A DNA stretch of 64,000 bases from Ascidia mentula (taxonomy: Eukaryota; Chordata; Ascidiacea; Phlebobranchia; Ascidiidae). Made by a program: the position numbers and the translations under genes. Positions 36,201 through 49,002 of the stretch are shown here, in pieces. Numbering within the stretch: the stretch's first letter is position 1; each line of letters begins with the position of its first letter. Location of the stretch: positions 8,248,501-8,312,500 of the forward strand of contig OX387200.1 of the NCBI GenBank assembly GCA_947561715.1. The letters run 5' to 3'. Below the pieces are notes generated by a model. It worked only from the letters and a program-made list of their open reading frames with translations. It did not search any database and was not told the origin of the DNA.

Positions 36201-39200
36201 ACCTTGCTTATCAGTAAAAACGCATCAAGCGTTGCTACATACTAAATAAAAGATTAGAAATAAGAAACGTTTTGTAGAACAAAGTTACGACAGAAAAATG
36301 GTGGAAAAGCGCGTCATTATATACAAGCCCAGTGACAAACCCTTTTAAATTCCGACGAAGTTGGAATGGAGCGATACAACGTTGACTGCATTTATGTGGA
36401 GTGAATGGTGAGGACGTGTGTGGTATGAGATGAGGTGGTGACTCCCCGCTCGAACTGCTACTCGCCTGTTCACAAAACATACAACGCTCCTTAACAAACT
36501 GTAAAAACTTATCACCATTTAATACATGCAAAATTATACAGCGATCCTGACGAACAATTAAGTTCACAATGTGTATACTCCTTCGTAGGAAATTTTTCCC
36601 CGCATTGGCAATAACTGTATGCGATTTTCAAAAGTCATTTTCACACAATCTTGCATTTCAAGATTCTGGTATGACATAGTTTTATACTTTGCGGAAATAT
36701 TAGTCACTTTAAGAAAGTTCGGTGAGAAAGGTGATCGCATGCAAACTCACATTTGCCGAATTTCGTCTGCCACCGTCGATTCTCTTCGACCTATGAAAAC
36801 ATTAATAAATAACGTTTAGTAATCGCCTCCCAACATGGGATCGAAACGCAGTACTTCGTAACTTGCTCTTGGCTCCTGCCGCGAGGTTTTCCGTCTTCGC
36901 TTTTCAAAGCAGCTTCTTCGAGCTCCTTCTGCGCAAACCTGTTCAAGAGGTGGCTTGCTATGTTTACTCCGCCTTGCATCTCAGAATAAGACTTGGGGAT
37001 TTGGGTGACGTGCTTGGGGATCTGCTGCTGTGCGCTGAGAGTTTTTTCCCATGGAGCTTGCCATTGACCTAAGCGAGATAACAAAGGAAGTCAATCAACT
37101 ATTTTACAACATTTGTATTTTGGCCTGTCGATGTAAATTCAGGGCCTGTATTTCCCCAAAAAAGCTCCTAACCAAAATTAACCTTTTTTTAAAAATCGGC
37201 AATGAATATACCAAGGACCAGTCGGGATGAGTAAACATTTGTGATTAAAAAAAAACATGACAGGGCAAAGTCTGCTACAAGGCGTGGACATGTGCATTAT
37301 ACCAGCATTTTATTTCTGGATAGAAGAACGCATTGTAATTGCCAAACATGCTGCGCTGTATACTGACGAAGCAAAAATACCTTCTTTTTTCAACTGTTGT
37401 GCACTTTTTTCTTGGGAGCTTTCATAGCTTAACTTTCGGGGTTGTGGACTTTTCGGGGCTTCCTCTGAAACAGACACAAATTATTACACAAAAAAGTTTA
37501 TTTTTATTTTGTTGTAATAAATATTACTTGAACCAATAAGTTTGGCTCAACTACGTTTGTCAAACTCTGATTGACATGCTTTTTTAAGGCCACATTTATC
37601 CCTTTCAGTCTATAAGCCAAACTAAATACACAAATTGATCACAACACTAAACTTTGCTTCTACATCTTGTTGATTCGTGTTAATTTTTTTATTCATGTTC
37701 AAACCTGGAGGTGAAGAGTCTCTTGTCAGATCTATTGTCGTGTATTCGATGTGAGCCTTTCGCATTCCCGTGTGCGCTCGTGCAATGCGATTTCCGCCTC
37801 CCTGTCGCACGTTTTTTGTTTTCTGGACGAAAGTAAAAAAATATAAATTACTGATAATGGCGCCAACAACAGTTTCTGATTTCTATTGTAAACCAACAAA
37901 AAATTTGCAAGGAATTACTTACAGGGGGATGGTGTTTTCTGTAGAGAGGTTCAAGGCGCATAGAACCGCGATAAATCAACTCCTTGCTGTTGTCCGACAA
38001 GTACAGAATTTCGGCCAAGCTTCCGTCGACTTTAAGACATTTGGCGACGTGCCAAACACCCTCGAATTCAACCTAAAATTGCATGTTAGTTTTATTATTT
38101 GTTGGTCCGCAAAAAAATTCCACATTTCATCTATACCTTGAGTGTCTGACCTTCCCTAATGCTCAACAACTGGCGCACTTCGGTTGACAGGTAAGTTTTG
38201 ATGTAAGATCCCATCCCCCTGCAAACAATCAAAATTGAGTGGAATCTTATTGTTGTGTGTTTGTGTATGACGTTGCAACGATAGTTCCACAACGTTCAGG
38301 GTCGAATAAGGTAGTAACAGCACAAACCCTTAAGTTTAGGGGCAATCCCATTATGAGGTAACAAATGTGAGTTTCTGCTTTACCGCGAGAAATGCTTTTT
38401 CGCCCAATGACAAGCAAACAAAAAAGGAAAAAGGTTGATGATTACTTGCAAGTGATGTCGTTCCACACATCCCTCCTCAATCCATAGACAAGGTAGACGT
38501 ATTTAGGTGGGCAATAAGCAGCGTAACCGTCATCGAAGAAAACCAACAACCGGTTGTTGTTCATTTTCTTGTCACAGGCTTCCGCAATAACTCCCGAATA
38601 TATTCCTAATAACGGATGTACCGTATTTCCATACTTGGCTATGTAGGACGAAGATCATAACATCGCAAAATATTACATTGCATCACCTCACAAAATAGCC
38701 CAACGTTATTGTGAAGTTGTGTTCCCAAGATGAATTTTAATTACTTTTATTTGTATAGTTTAATTTATTTCAACATTTCAATATTTTGAAAACAAAAATC
38801 AACCGCTTTATGCTGAATACCATTTTTTTACCTTCATTTCGATACCATGCTGCCACTCTCATTCCCACATTTACTTCAGACAGTTCAAACTTGTCCGTGT
38901 TGTCGATGGTAGCAAGGTGACTGATTTGCAGAAGACTTTTTGTGTTTGTGGTAAAACGAACCTGTACAGTGACACAAACACATGTGAATTACAGTAAAAA
39001 CATGTCCATGTCTACCCAAGCTCGGACCCAAATAACCAAAAAAACTACAATATGTAGCATTATGTTTTTTGGTCTTAAATATGCTGTACTTCTTTTACCT
39101 TATATTTGATTTTGTCTTTATGCTTTTGTTGGTCAATAATTACAGCTTTCTTCCATTCATCTTTGCAAAGTGCTAACACTTCCAAGTCAACATACAAATG

Positions 39201-40104
39201 CATAGCAAGGAGTTTACTGGTAGGTCTAAATTTACGAAGATATTGCCGTTCTCCTTGTGGTTTCGGTTGACGAGAAGACAAAAACTCTACAAAGTGCCAA
39301 AGAGGAAATTGCAACTTAAAATGAGGTTTTCCACATATATTGTTTATACAAACCTTTCTGAGTTTCATTTTTGTTTTTTTTCTTTATAGGTTCATTTACC
39401 TGGCAAATAAATATGTTATATGTAAGCACTTAAGCTTTTTAAATTATTGTTTGCATGTTTTTAAATACATTATCACAACAGTGACATATGCAACAGACTG
39501 TCAAAATTTTTTTTACATCTGATGAGACTGGCGATGTATCATCTTCAACAGTGATGACCTCATTTGCCCTCTGCTTGTTTAACTCCTTTTGCAATTGTTC
39601 AGACTCGATTTCCAACTTTGTAACATCGTCTGAAAGTTTGTCGAAGAGTTCTTGGGCCCCAGCAAGCTAGAGAAATTTGCTGTGGAACACTTGTCTTCAA
39701 CAACAAATTCATATTCATACTTTACACATGACATTTTCATCCAGGTGCGCATCCAACTTGTTAAATTCCTCATCTAATTTATCATCAATGCCAAGCTCTT
39801 CAGTTGCCTCTGCAACTATTGAACGTAGCTGAAATTGAAATAAAAATGTTTACATTGACCTATGTATTAAAATAATCATGGGGATTATTAAACTACATAC
39901 AGAGAATAATAAACAAAATACTTAATTTAGCATAGCTCTGTTCAATTTAGGCACAACTGCACAGAACAAATACAATGTGCAAAACAAAAAAAACATTCAT
40001 CATGCTAAGTTGTATGAAGCAATGAATCAAAGTTATAACAGGTTTAAATTAACAACCCTTACCAACTCATCATATTCATCCCCAAAATTCACCTTGAAAT
40101 CCAT
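30267..40104 (-). CDS. SETDB1: SETDB1 histone H3-K9 methyltransferase (27 exons)
   Basis: Nuclear enzyme that trimethylates H3K9 to silence transposons and genes. Exons: 40104-40063, 39828-39721, 39666-39517, 39314-39099, 38961-38832, 38605-38446, 38218-38137, 38072-37923, 37801-37705, 37464-37381, 37068-36855, 36790-36751, 36498-36341, 35910-35770, 35278-35151, 34521-34242, 33933-33767, 33388-33306, 33074-32968, 32860-32809, 32670-32599, 32393-32357, 32027-31887, 31662-31520, 31314-31241, 31186-31028, 30384-30267; all phases agree, about 1110 aa. In order: N-terminal coiled coil, tandem Tudor ([20 protein letters not shown]), MBD (YRGPCGRG), Cys-rich pre-SET ([14 protein letters not shown]), SET split by an acidic Ser-rich insert, then [22 protein letters not shown] and post-[11 protein letters not shown]. 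Human SETDB1 is 1291 aa. Least certain: acceptor of exon 4 and borders of exons 11-13. Confidence 0.93.
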
Positions 40105-40196
40105 GATTCTGCCTTGGCACTGGCAATATAGAATAGCATGGTTTGTGAAAAAGTAACAACACTACTACACATACACACAAATTTAAAGAAAAATAC
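40105..40196 (-). promoter_or_regulatory. 92-nt SWI5-SETDB1 intergenic gap with splice-acceptor-like site
   Basis: Only 92 nt separate the SWI5 stop from the SETDB1 start on the same strand. The gap is T-rich and carries TATATTGCCAG about 18 nt before the SETDB1 start codon, a plausible trans-splice acceptor. Ascidians are known to use spliced-leader trans-splicing and operons with very short gaps. No AATAAA is present. Whether a leader is added here is inference. Confidence 0.5.
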
Positions 40197-40828
40197 CTAA
40201 TCCTGCACGTGGAGATTGAAATTTGGGTACAATGCTCGAGTGGTTGTTTGTAACTGAACTGCAAGTTTTCCGATGACGAGCTGTCCAACGTCCTTTATTT
40301 CATTGTACTCATGCAGTTTTTGTATATGAACCTGCAAGTCTTCTTCTTTAAGTCCTTGGCTCAACAATTCTTTTATTTCCTCTTCCTGTGATATATTCTT
40401 TCTTTACGTCTTTACATTCAAGGTTATATTACTTTTAGTCAAAACAGACTTGGTAAATTTTTTGAAAAAAAAAACAATATATGTTTGTTGATCAGTTCAT
40501 GTGACAAAATGAAAACAAAGAAAAAAATCAACAAAAATCCACAAACCTGCTTGTTTGCAAGATTTTCTAGGCTTTTGACTTCTTCCTCAGTTACTTCTAA
40601 TTTAGGAGCTTTGACCTTTAGTGGAGAACTAAACGCACCAGTGAGAGAAGATCTTTTTCGAACCATGCGAATTGATCCTGACCCAATAGGTGATAACGTA
40701 TTCGAAGGACTGGGCGAGGCCCCGCTCTGTGATCGAAGAGGCGATTTAAAGGCTGAACGCACCTTACTAGATGAAAGACATGCAACGGTACGATTTCTAG
40801 CTACTGGGGTGTTTGGAGCTGCGGACAT
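40197..40828 (-). CDS. SWI5: DNA repair protein SWI5 homologue (two exons)
   Basis: SWI5 works with SFR1 to help RAD51 strand exchange in homologous recombination. Exons 40828-40547 and 40385-40197 join in phase 0 to 156 aa. The C-terminal half holds the conserved SWI5 helix region, including HIQKLHEYNEIKDVGQL and the ending TTTRALYPNF, very close to the human protein as I recall it. The N-terminal 90 residues are Ser/Pro-rich and basic (SAFKSPLRSQ, GAFSSPLKV), as in vertebrate long forms. SETDB1 starts 92 nt further on, so the two may be co-transcribed. A 9.6-kb transposon lies 52 nt upstream of the start codon. Confidence 0.93.
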
Positions 40829-41170
40829 TACCCAAATTTCAAAGCTTTTGATGTTGCAGCGATTTGCAAAAAAAACACAGTTCCATTCACCGTCGTCATT
40901 TCGGCGAAATAAAAAAAAAATTCTACGAAAATTATTTAACGCATGAGTGAATACAGCTCAATTCAAATTTCTATAAAATTACAACATGTTTTATACGTGA
41001 TTCAGAAATGTAACTAACTAAAAATCCGCAAAAAAAACAATACAATCAGAGGAAATAAATAAGAAATTCATAAAATATTGAAAAATTTTGCAAATGAAAG
41101 CAACATGGACCAGATCTATACCAATTTTACATACAAAATGCAACTGTTAATGTAAGCCAAACATCAATCA

Positions 41171-43350
41171 CTTTCCGGGCCATAGGACTTCCTATGAATT
41201 TGCACAGGGCTTGCCTAGAGCATGCTGGTGAAGGTGATATAAGTTAAAATACCAACCGGCTCCACAATTTCCAGCGAAATAGATTCAATGACAGGTTATT
41301 GTGTGTGACGGCATACAGGCTGTTTGTAACCGTAATGGCGGCAGAGACATCTTGACATAAGCGAAAATTCAAACACTTTCCGGGCCATAGGATTTCCTAT
41401 AATTTTGCACAGGGCTTGCCTAGAGCATGCAGGTGAAGGTGATATAAGTTAAAATACCAACCGGCTCCACAATTCCCAGCGAAATAGACTCAATGACAGG
41501 TTATTGTGTGTGACGGCATAGAGGCTGTTTGTAACCATAATGGCATTAGAGGCATCTTGACATATAAGCGAAAATTCAAACACTTTCCGGGCCATAGGAT
41601 TTTCTATAATTTTGCACAGGGCTTGCCTAGAGCATGTAGGTGAAGGTGATATAAGTTAAAATACCAACCGGCTCCACAATTCCCAGCGAAATAGACTCAA
41701 ACAAAGGTCATTGTGTGTGACGACATAGAGGCTTCCTGTGAGCGCAATGGCGGCAGAGACATCTTGACATATAAGCGAAAATTCAAACACTTTCCGGGAC
41801 ATAGGATTTCCTATAATTTTGCACAGGGCTTGCCCAGAGCATACAGGTGAAGGTGATATAAGTTAAAATACCAACCGGCTTCACATTTCCCAGCGAAATG
41901 GAATCAAACAAAGGTCATTGTGTGTGACGGCATAGAGGCTGCTTGTATCCGTAATGGCGTTAGAGACATCTTGACATATAAGCGAAAATTCAAACACTTT
42001 CCGGGCCATAGGATTTCCTATAATTTTGCACAGGGCTTGCCTAGAGCATGCAGGTGAAGGTGATATAAGTTAAAATACCAACCGGCTTCACATTTCCCAG
42101 CGAAATAGACTCAATGACAGGTTATTGTGTGTGACGGCATAGAGGCTGCTTGTATCCGTAATGGCGTTAGAGACATCTTGACATATAAGCGAAAATTCAA
42201 ACACTTTCCGGGCCATAGGATTTCCTATAATTTTGCACAGGGCTTGCCTAGAGCATGCAGGTGAAGGTGATATAAGTTAAAATACCAACCGGCTCCACAA
42301 TTCCCAGCGAAATGGAATCAAACAAAGGTCATTGTGTGTGTGACGGCATAGAGGCTGCTTGTATCCGTAATGGCGTTAGAGACATCTTGACATATAAGCG
42401 AAAATTCAAACACTTTCCGGGCCATAGGATTTCCTATAATTTTGCACAGGGCTTGCCTAGAGCATGCAGGTGAAGGTGATATAAGTTAAAATACCAACCG
42501 GCTCCACAATTCCCAGCGAAATAGACTCAATGACAGGTTATTGTGTGTGACGGCATAGAGGCTGCTTGTAACCGTAATGGCGTTAGAGACATCTTGACAT
42601 ATAAGCGAAAATTCAAACACTTTCCGGGCCATAGGATTTCCTATAATTTTGCACAGGGCTTGCCCAGAGCATACAGGTGAAGGTGATATAAGTTAAAATA
42701 CCAACCGGCTCCACAATTCCCAGCGAAATGGACTCAAACAAAGGTCATTGTGTGTGACGGCATAGAGGCTGTTTGTAACCGTAATGGCGTTATAGACATC
42801 TTGACATATAAGCGAAAATTCAAACACTTTCCGGGCCATAGGATTTCCTATAATTTTGCACAGGGCTTGCCCAGAGCATACAGGTGAAGGTGATATAAGT
42901 TAAAATTCCAACCGGCTCCACAATTCCCAGCGAAATAGACTCAATGACAGGTTATTGTGTGTGACGGCATAGAGGCTGTTTGTAACCGTAATGGCGTTAT
43001 AGACATCTTGACATATAAGCGAAAATTCAAACACTTTCCGGGCCATAGGATTTCCTATAATTTTGCACAGGGCTTGCCTAGAGCATGCAGGTGAAGGTGA
43101 TATAGGTTAAAATACCAACCGGCTCCACAATTCCCAGCGAAATAGACTCAATGACAGGTTATTGTGTGTGACGGCATAGAGGCTGCTTGTAACCGTAATG
43201 GCGTTAGAGACATCTTGACATATAAGCGAAAATTCAAACACTTTCCGGGCCATAGGATTTTCTATAATTTTGCACAGGGCTTGCCTACAGCATGCAGGTG
43301 AAGGTGATATAAGTTAAAATACCAACCGGCTCCACAACTCCCAGCAAAAT
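41171..43350 (+). repeat. Left subterminal tandem repeat array of the transposon (~207-bp unit)
   Basis: Each unit contains TTTCCGGGCCATAGGATTTC, then CAACCGGCTCCACAATTCCC and GACATCTTGACATATAAGCG. Units differ at a few bases (for example GCATGCAGG versus GCATACAGG, GACTCAATGACAGG versus GAATCAAACAAAGG), forming at least two subtypes that are interspersed. About ten and a half units. Likely transposase-binding repeats. Confidence 0.9.
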
Positions 43351-43962
43351 TGTCTGAAAGCGGCTTAATATTCCTCATCTTTTACCTAGCTTAATACTAT
43401 CGTTTTGTTGTTGGGTGTGGCGTTGAAGATGTTTAACGTTATGGAATATGTTGTATTTTCTCCATATTCCTTATAATCATTTTCATTATGTTTTCAATGT
43501 ATATTGTGTTGTCTGATTGGTCGGAGCAATTGCTCCTCTTTTGCTCCTATTTTAAATTGCCCAATGGACGTCTTTCATAACCTTTGTTACGTCACAACAA
43601 TTACACCGGAAGTTTGTTCAAAATTTTATTAAAGTTCACTTGCTATTTGTTACCTTGGTGAGTAGATGTTTGAAGATTTATAGATTATTTTGTTCGTGTA
43701 GGTGACTATAAGATTGTGTAGAACTTTATATTTGCCTTGGAGAAGCTTACCGCGATGCATACAATGATGGTTTGATTTTTACATAAACTTAGCGAGGAAA
43801 GTTTGATACTTTTAAAGCAGAAATATTTAAGTTCTTTGCTATCGTATTGAATTAAAATGATACCTTTCATCTGATAATTGACGTAATTGAAGTATGAGAG
43901 ATGTAGCTAAGTGTGAAGAGTGGTTAACGACAGGGAGACGCAGTTAAGCACTCTTTAAAACG

Positions 43963-46216
43963 ATGCAATCTGTGCTAACGGGATCTGTTTTATTTAAATT
44001 GATAATTTTGCAGAAAACTATACTTGCAAAACGCTCTATTATTATCCAACTGCTATCCGTGACATCATCCATATCTGACGACCTCAGTATCCAATACATT
44101 TCTCAACAAGCCACGACAGTCCTGTGTTTGAGAGGCAAAGATCAATTGACGATGGGAAGAAGAACGCCGCCCAAGAAATATGAAGTTGGAGTGTCCGGGA
44201 AGCAGACATGTTACCTCCTTGCTGAGGGGTCACCACTTCCTTCCGTGTTGTTGGTGACCGATAGCAACGGGAGGAACATTGTCTGCCCCCAGGTGGTATC
44301 GTCGAATAGTAAACTTTTTACTTTAAGTGCCATTTCTATTCCAGGGGGAACGCTGAACCATGGGGCGGAGGAAATCATGTACGGGAAAAGGTTCGAGTCA
44401 GTTGATTTTATCATTCTGGCTCTTGGTACGAACTACCTGGTCTCTCGGCATGCTCACCACCATAACAGTATCGGGACTGATTTTCAACAGCTGATCGAGG
44501 TGTGCCAACAAACGTACCCGCAGTCCCAGGTTGGTTTATTGTTGTGTAAGCAACGTTAGTTTAGTTGTCAAACATGTAGCAAATAATAGGAATTGCTCTT
44601 TCTACCATGGTGCATCCTGGACGAAACATTGGTTTCAATAAACACTTTCGAAACTTGTCAGAAGAGCAATTTCTCTTTATTACTATGCCTGGCAGTAAAA
44701 ACAGCACTACGTAGCAAAGATTATGCATGACAATATACCCACAAAAATTTGAAGAAAAAACTGTTGGCGCACGCAAATGTGCAAATAGCGGCCCCAGTAT
44801 TTTTTTGTCTGTTTGCGTAACATAAACGTACTCCCCCTTTTGGTTAGAAATATATTCAATGGTATAAGTCATTTTTTTCTGATATTCGTTTTCATTTAAG
44901 ATTGTGATGGCTGGAATCTTGAAACAATCTGGTTTTCACAAAGACTGCGTTCCACAAGTCAACCGGGTACTGTGCAACCTTGCTCAGGAGTATGGGCTCA
45001 GCTTCTTGGATTTTAACATCTCCAACGATCGAGGGAACTGGAGCGATAAACTCCATCTCTCAGACGTAGGGCTGCGCCACTACATGGACAGTCTTGGGGA
45101 ACATGTCCATACTCTTCTAGCTGTGGAAGATTCAGTTGGTGAGATAAAAATGACCAAAATAATTTCAATGCAGCATATAATCTAATGGTTTCCCATTTCG
45201 TATTGTAATATTTTGCAGTACAAATTACGAAGCAAATTTGTTTTGACACAATTCAAACTATTTTCTGTTAAACAGTTCCAACCGTTAACGTCCGTCCAAA
45301 AAAAGCAACTCCAAACAACTCTTTCCACTCCAGTCCATCACTCAACGGACGAAGAAAGTACAAACCCCTTAGCTGTTTCGGTTCCGTCGTTGACTGCATG
45401 CGGCTAAAGAACATGAAGGAAGTCGTTCGTAACTCGTCGGCTCAAGCTGTTGGCTCCCATGGCCGAGTCGACAATGAAGCAAAGAGCAGTGGGACTGCTA
45501 AAGCCGTTCGTGACTCGTCGGCTAAAGCTGTTGGCTCCCATGGCCGAGTCGACAAAGAAGCAAGGAGCAGTGGGACTGCTAAAGCCGTTCGTGACTCGTC
45601 GGCTAAAGCTGTTGGCTCCCATGGCCGAGTCGGCAATGAAGCAAAGAGCATTGGGACTGCTAAAGCCGTTCGTGACTCGTCGGCTCAAGCTGTTGGCTCC
45701 CATGGCCGAGTCGACAATGAAGCAAAAAGCAGTGGAACTGCTAAAGCCGTTCGTACAACAGGAAAGTTGTTTGGATTTGCGTTCGATGGCTTCGAACGAA
45801 GTATTTACACTATCCTCAGTTTTTTTGTGTTCTACCTTTTTTTTATGCAGTACTGTTTGTCTTCGGTTGGTTTTGGATATGTGATTGATTGCGCCTTCAG
45901 CTGTTTTTCGTTTATTCCTGGTTTTCGTCGAGTAATTTGGAGAAGCCGACCTGGTCGAAAGCGATATGCTTGCGTACCTGCTTTATTGTTACCGTTGCGG
46001 TTATCTGGACGTTTGGTACAAACTGGTGGTGGCGAATATAAAACTCTTGATGAAAAAATTTTTTGGACTTTTATGGACGTAAACAATTCACAAAAACACT
46101 TGGCTTTAATTTTCTGTGCTCTTGCAATTTATGGGAGGGAGTTGAAATTAACAAGCGATCAAAAAAGCTGTTCCAGTTTTGTAAGGCTAATGAAAAAGAA
46201 ATTAAGAAGTCGTTGA
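43963..46216 (+). CDS. Transposon-encoded SGNH (GDSL-type) hydrolase with 27-aa repeat tail, three exons
   Basis: Exons about 43963-44529, 44901-45138 and 45276-46216 join in frame to about 581 aa. Exon 1 encodes LLVTDSNGRNIV, a TDS variant of the GDS block with the nucleophilic Ser, and ALGTNYL, the block III Asn. Exon 2 gives DKLHLSDVGLRHY, the block V Asp-x-x-His pair. These three blocks define SGNH esterases. Exon 3 opens with a Pro/Ser/Arg-rich stretch followed by four 81-nt repeats (about 45428-45752; SSAQAVGSHGRV unit) and then a hydrophobic region. A different frame (46063-46371) near the end also looks coding, so the last exon may be spliced or frameshifted. The substrate is unknown. 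An accessory gene of the element, not a host gene. Confidence 0.75.
45428..45752 (+). repeat. Four in-frame 81-bp tandem repeats in the SGNH gene
   Basis: Four copies of an 81-nt unit encode 27-residue repeats carrying AVGSHGRV and GTAKAVRD. The copies differ by only a few bases. The unit is open in more than one frame, which explains the overlapping open frames here. Confidence 0.9.
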
Positions 46217-46475
46217 TTCCACGCCGCGGTTCCACCTCCTTAACCACACCACGAAACGAGGAAATAATTTTTTTTGGAGCTGTTCAAGCTCTAGTTAAAT
46301 GTTTGCATGAATATCCAAGGAAGTCAAGGCTGCCAAACAAGGCCGTTAAGGAGGTTTTTGAAATGTTGTAAACTTGGTTTGAGCGAAAAAAAACAGGTTA
46401 AAAGTAAAAAAGTTTTAGGCTTCAAACAGTGAATTTCGCAAAAAAGTTCAAACGTTTTTCAAAATAACGCATCAC

Positions 46476-49002
46476 TTGGAATTATCCCAAAATTTGTCAC
46501 CAGCTAGTACTACGCTTGCACCTGATGAAACTTTATTTTGTGTTTGCAATATGCCCTACGATGGTACATTAATGGTGGAGTGTGAAACGTGTCTGCAGTT
46601 TTTTCATCCCAAATGCGTGTTTGACAAATCGTCCGTCGCAGTAACTTTAACGAAAGACCAGTGGAAGTGCTCGAATTTGGTATGTTCTGGCGTTCATCTT
46701 GAATCTCAATCTTGCTTTGCACATAGAACACAACAGTGTGAAGTTTCACTAACTGGCGACAATAAACTTTCGCCTAACGATAAAATTCCGAATGCGTCTT
46801 CCGCTGACACAACCTGTCATAGTTTTGATTTCGAGACTTTCGCTGTTGACGTTGAGTTCCCCGTTAAAACTAGTACACCGGTTGCTTCTAGATCTGTAGA
46901 AGAAAAGGCATCATGCGTTGTTTCTGAGGAAAACATAGAACTCCACCAGAGTGGTGTTGATGGTTTGGATAACAACAGTTTCGGAGATGATATTACGACG
47001 ATGTTATTTGGAGAAATTGCAGCCGAAAACGATAATGCATGTGTTTATTCTCCTAACAAAGAAACTTGTGATGTAATTAATGAACTTGGTGGAGTAAGTT
47101 TGGAAATTCAGCGAAAATTTCATCACAGTGCGAATGTTAATGTTAGTGGCATGTTTATGCTGTCCTTGCAGGAGTGGCAATCCATGGTCGAAAATAGATC
47201 CGATCACCATTTTGGTAATGAGTTGTATGTTGATATTGCTGTTGAACAAATTCGAAAGATGTATGCCGGTTGTGTCCCGAATGTATCAAACAATTATTTG
47301 TTTAACTTTGAGGCGATTGCTAAGGATAAAAACTGTAACAAGGAAGGTTGGATAAATTTGTATTGCGCCCATAAAAGATGTGAAGATTGTATGTGCGTTA
47401 AGTTTGTTGTAACATTTTGGTCATTTGTAGACAAGGTCGAAGGACGGGTTGAAATATCTGGTAAGCGCAATCATAAACCTGGATGTAGAAAAAGTAGACG
47501 CATAAGTGGCTTGCTGAGGGACAAAATTCGCCAAGAGTTGAAAAATCAAACTGCCGTAAATCAGCACAGAAAATTATTCGACAAACTTTATCTCGAGGAA
47601 CGTTGGTTAGGCGCCCATACTTATTTTCCATCGAAATCAGTTTTAAATAGCATCAAAAGCGAAAACAGCCTCGGAAACAAGCACAGTAGATTATGGTTTG
47701 TAAATTTGTATGTAAAGCTTTTAGAAATGGAAAAGGATAATATAAAGTTTGTACGTTGCATTCGTTTACATCCTCCTTTGGTAACGATGTACACGAACGC
47801 ACAATTGAAAACGTTTAACCGAATTTGCGCTGTGGACGTTGTGTATTTTGATGCCACTGGAAGCGTGTTGCACCGGATGGAAAATTACAAAGACTTTCAA
47901 GTTTATACTTTGTTAATTAGAAACCCAAGCAAAGGTTGTACACCGCTTCCAGTTGCAACTTGCGTGACAACGAACCATGACGCAATTTCGATAAGTCACT
48001 TTTTGGAAACGTTTCTTTTTGATTGTATCAAAGTCTGTAGTGTGTCCCGCCAGCCAAAACTGCTTATCATTGATGGCTCAATGGCAATGTGGAACGCAGT
48101 TTTGAAAGCATTTTGTAGAGAATCTTGTTTGGAATATTATAACCGTTGTTACCGCATTGCGACAGGAGTTCCAAATTACGGCGACCTAAAAAAAACTGTT
48201 GTTCACAATTGTTATAGCCATGCAATGATAGCAGCTTGTGCAGCAAACATTGCAAAAGTTCCAAACTATCAAAAACTTACTTGTTTTGGCTCAATGTTTT
48301 TTTTAATTGTGAGACGATTGCAGACTTAGACATTGCTGTGGAAAGTTTCATAGTGTTGACTAACTGCGAAACATCATCCTCATTACTTCATACACATTTT
48401 AATCGGCTAACATCAATGGTAATTTCTGGTAAATTCAGTATCAATATGACTGACGACGACAATGGCGTGAAAGAGGATACGGACTACACTTTTTGTAATA
48501 AAGATACTGACAAATTACAGGAAAAACAATCTCCATTTTGTTGCCGATACGAACGCAAATTAGATGAATTTTTAAATTCACATGTTTACAAACAAAACGA
48601 AACAAAAATAAAAAACAATCTATATTGTAATCCGAGTTTGTGAACGTGTAATTGAAGTGGTTAGAATCATTTTGTGGCCGAGATTTGAAACCAGGTTTGA
48701 TTGTGGAAGGAAGCATGTTGAGTGAAATGGTGATGGACAAAATACTGGATGTAAATTTTTTCCTAAACAACGTTTTGTACTTTGAGGCCATCATTTGTTA
48801 TTTAATGAGTACGGGTAGCTGTACATACGAGGAAACGTGTAGAAGGGTCGGTTCTAAACCATCGATTTTTGTTCAAAAGGACACAGTTAAATTTGCCAGC
48901 CATCTTATTGTGTGTACTTGTTGTTTCCACGTTCATTTGAAATACATTTTAGATAAACAAGAGTTTTTCAGAAGGGAATGCCTGACTACAAATTGGTTCT
49001 AA
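46476..49002 (+). CDS. PHD-finger Mutator-like transposase (probably frameshifted at its 3' end)
   Basis: The main frame 46476-48329 (617 codons) starts in open frame without a clear ATG, so an upstream exon is likely. An N-terminal PHD finger shows CVCNMPYDGTLMVECETC followed by FHPKC and WKCSNLVC. Next comes a C-C-H-C zinc region (CAHKRCEDC, NHKPGC) like the WRKY/GCM-type DNA-binding fingers of Mutator transposases. The catalytic core has VYFDATGSV (first Asp), LLIIDGSMA (second Asp) and NCYSHAM (CxxH). At a T run near 48296-48304 the frame changes, and coding-like sequence continues in other frames to 49002. Either an inactivating slip or a short intron explains this. It would cut and insert the element in the nucleus. 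Confidence 0.75.

Noticed and set aside
41171-43350. Regular repeats that could suggest a CRISPR array or satellite
   Set aside because: The ~207-bp units are contiguous without spacers and recur inverted at the other end of a transposon, so they are subterminal repeats.
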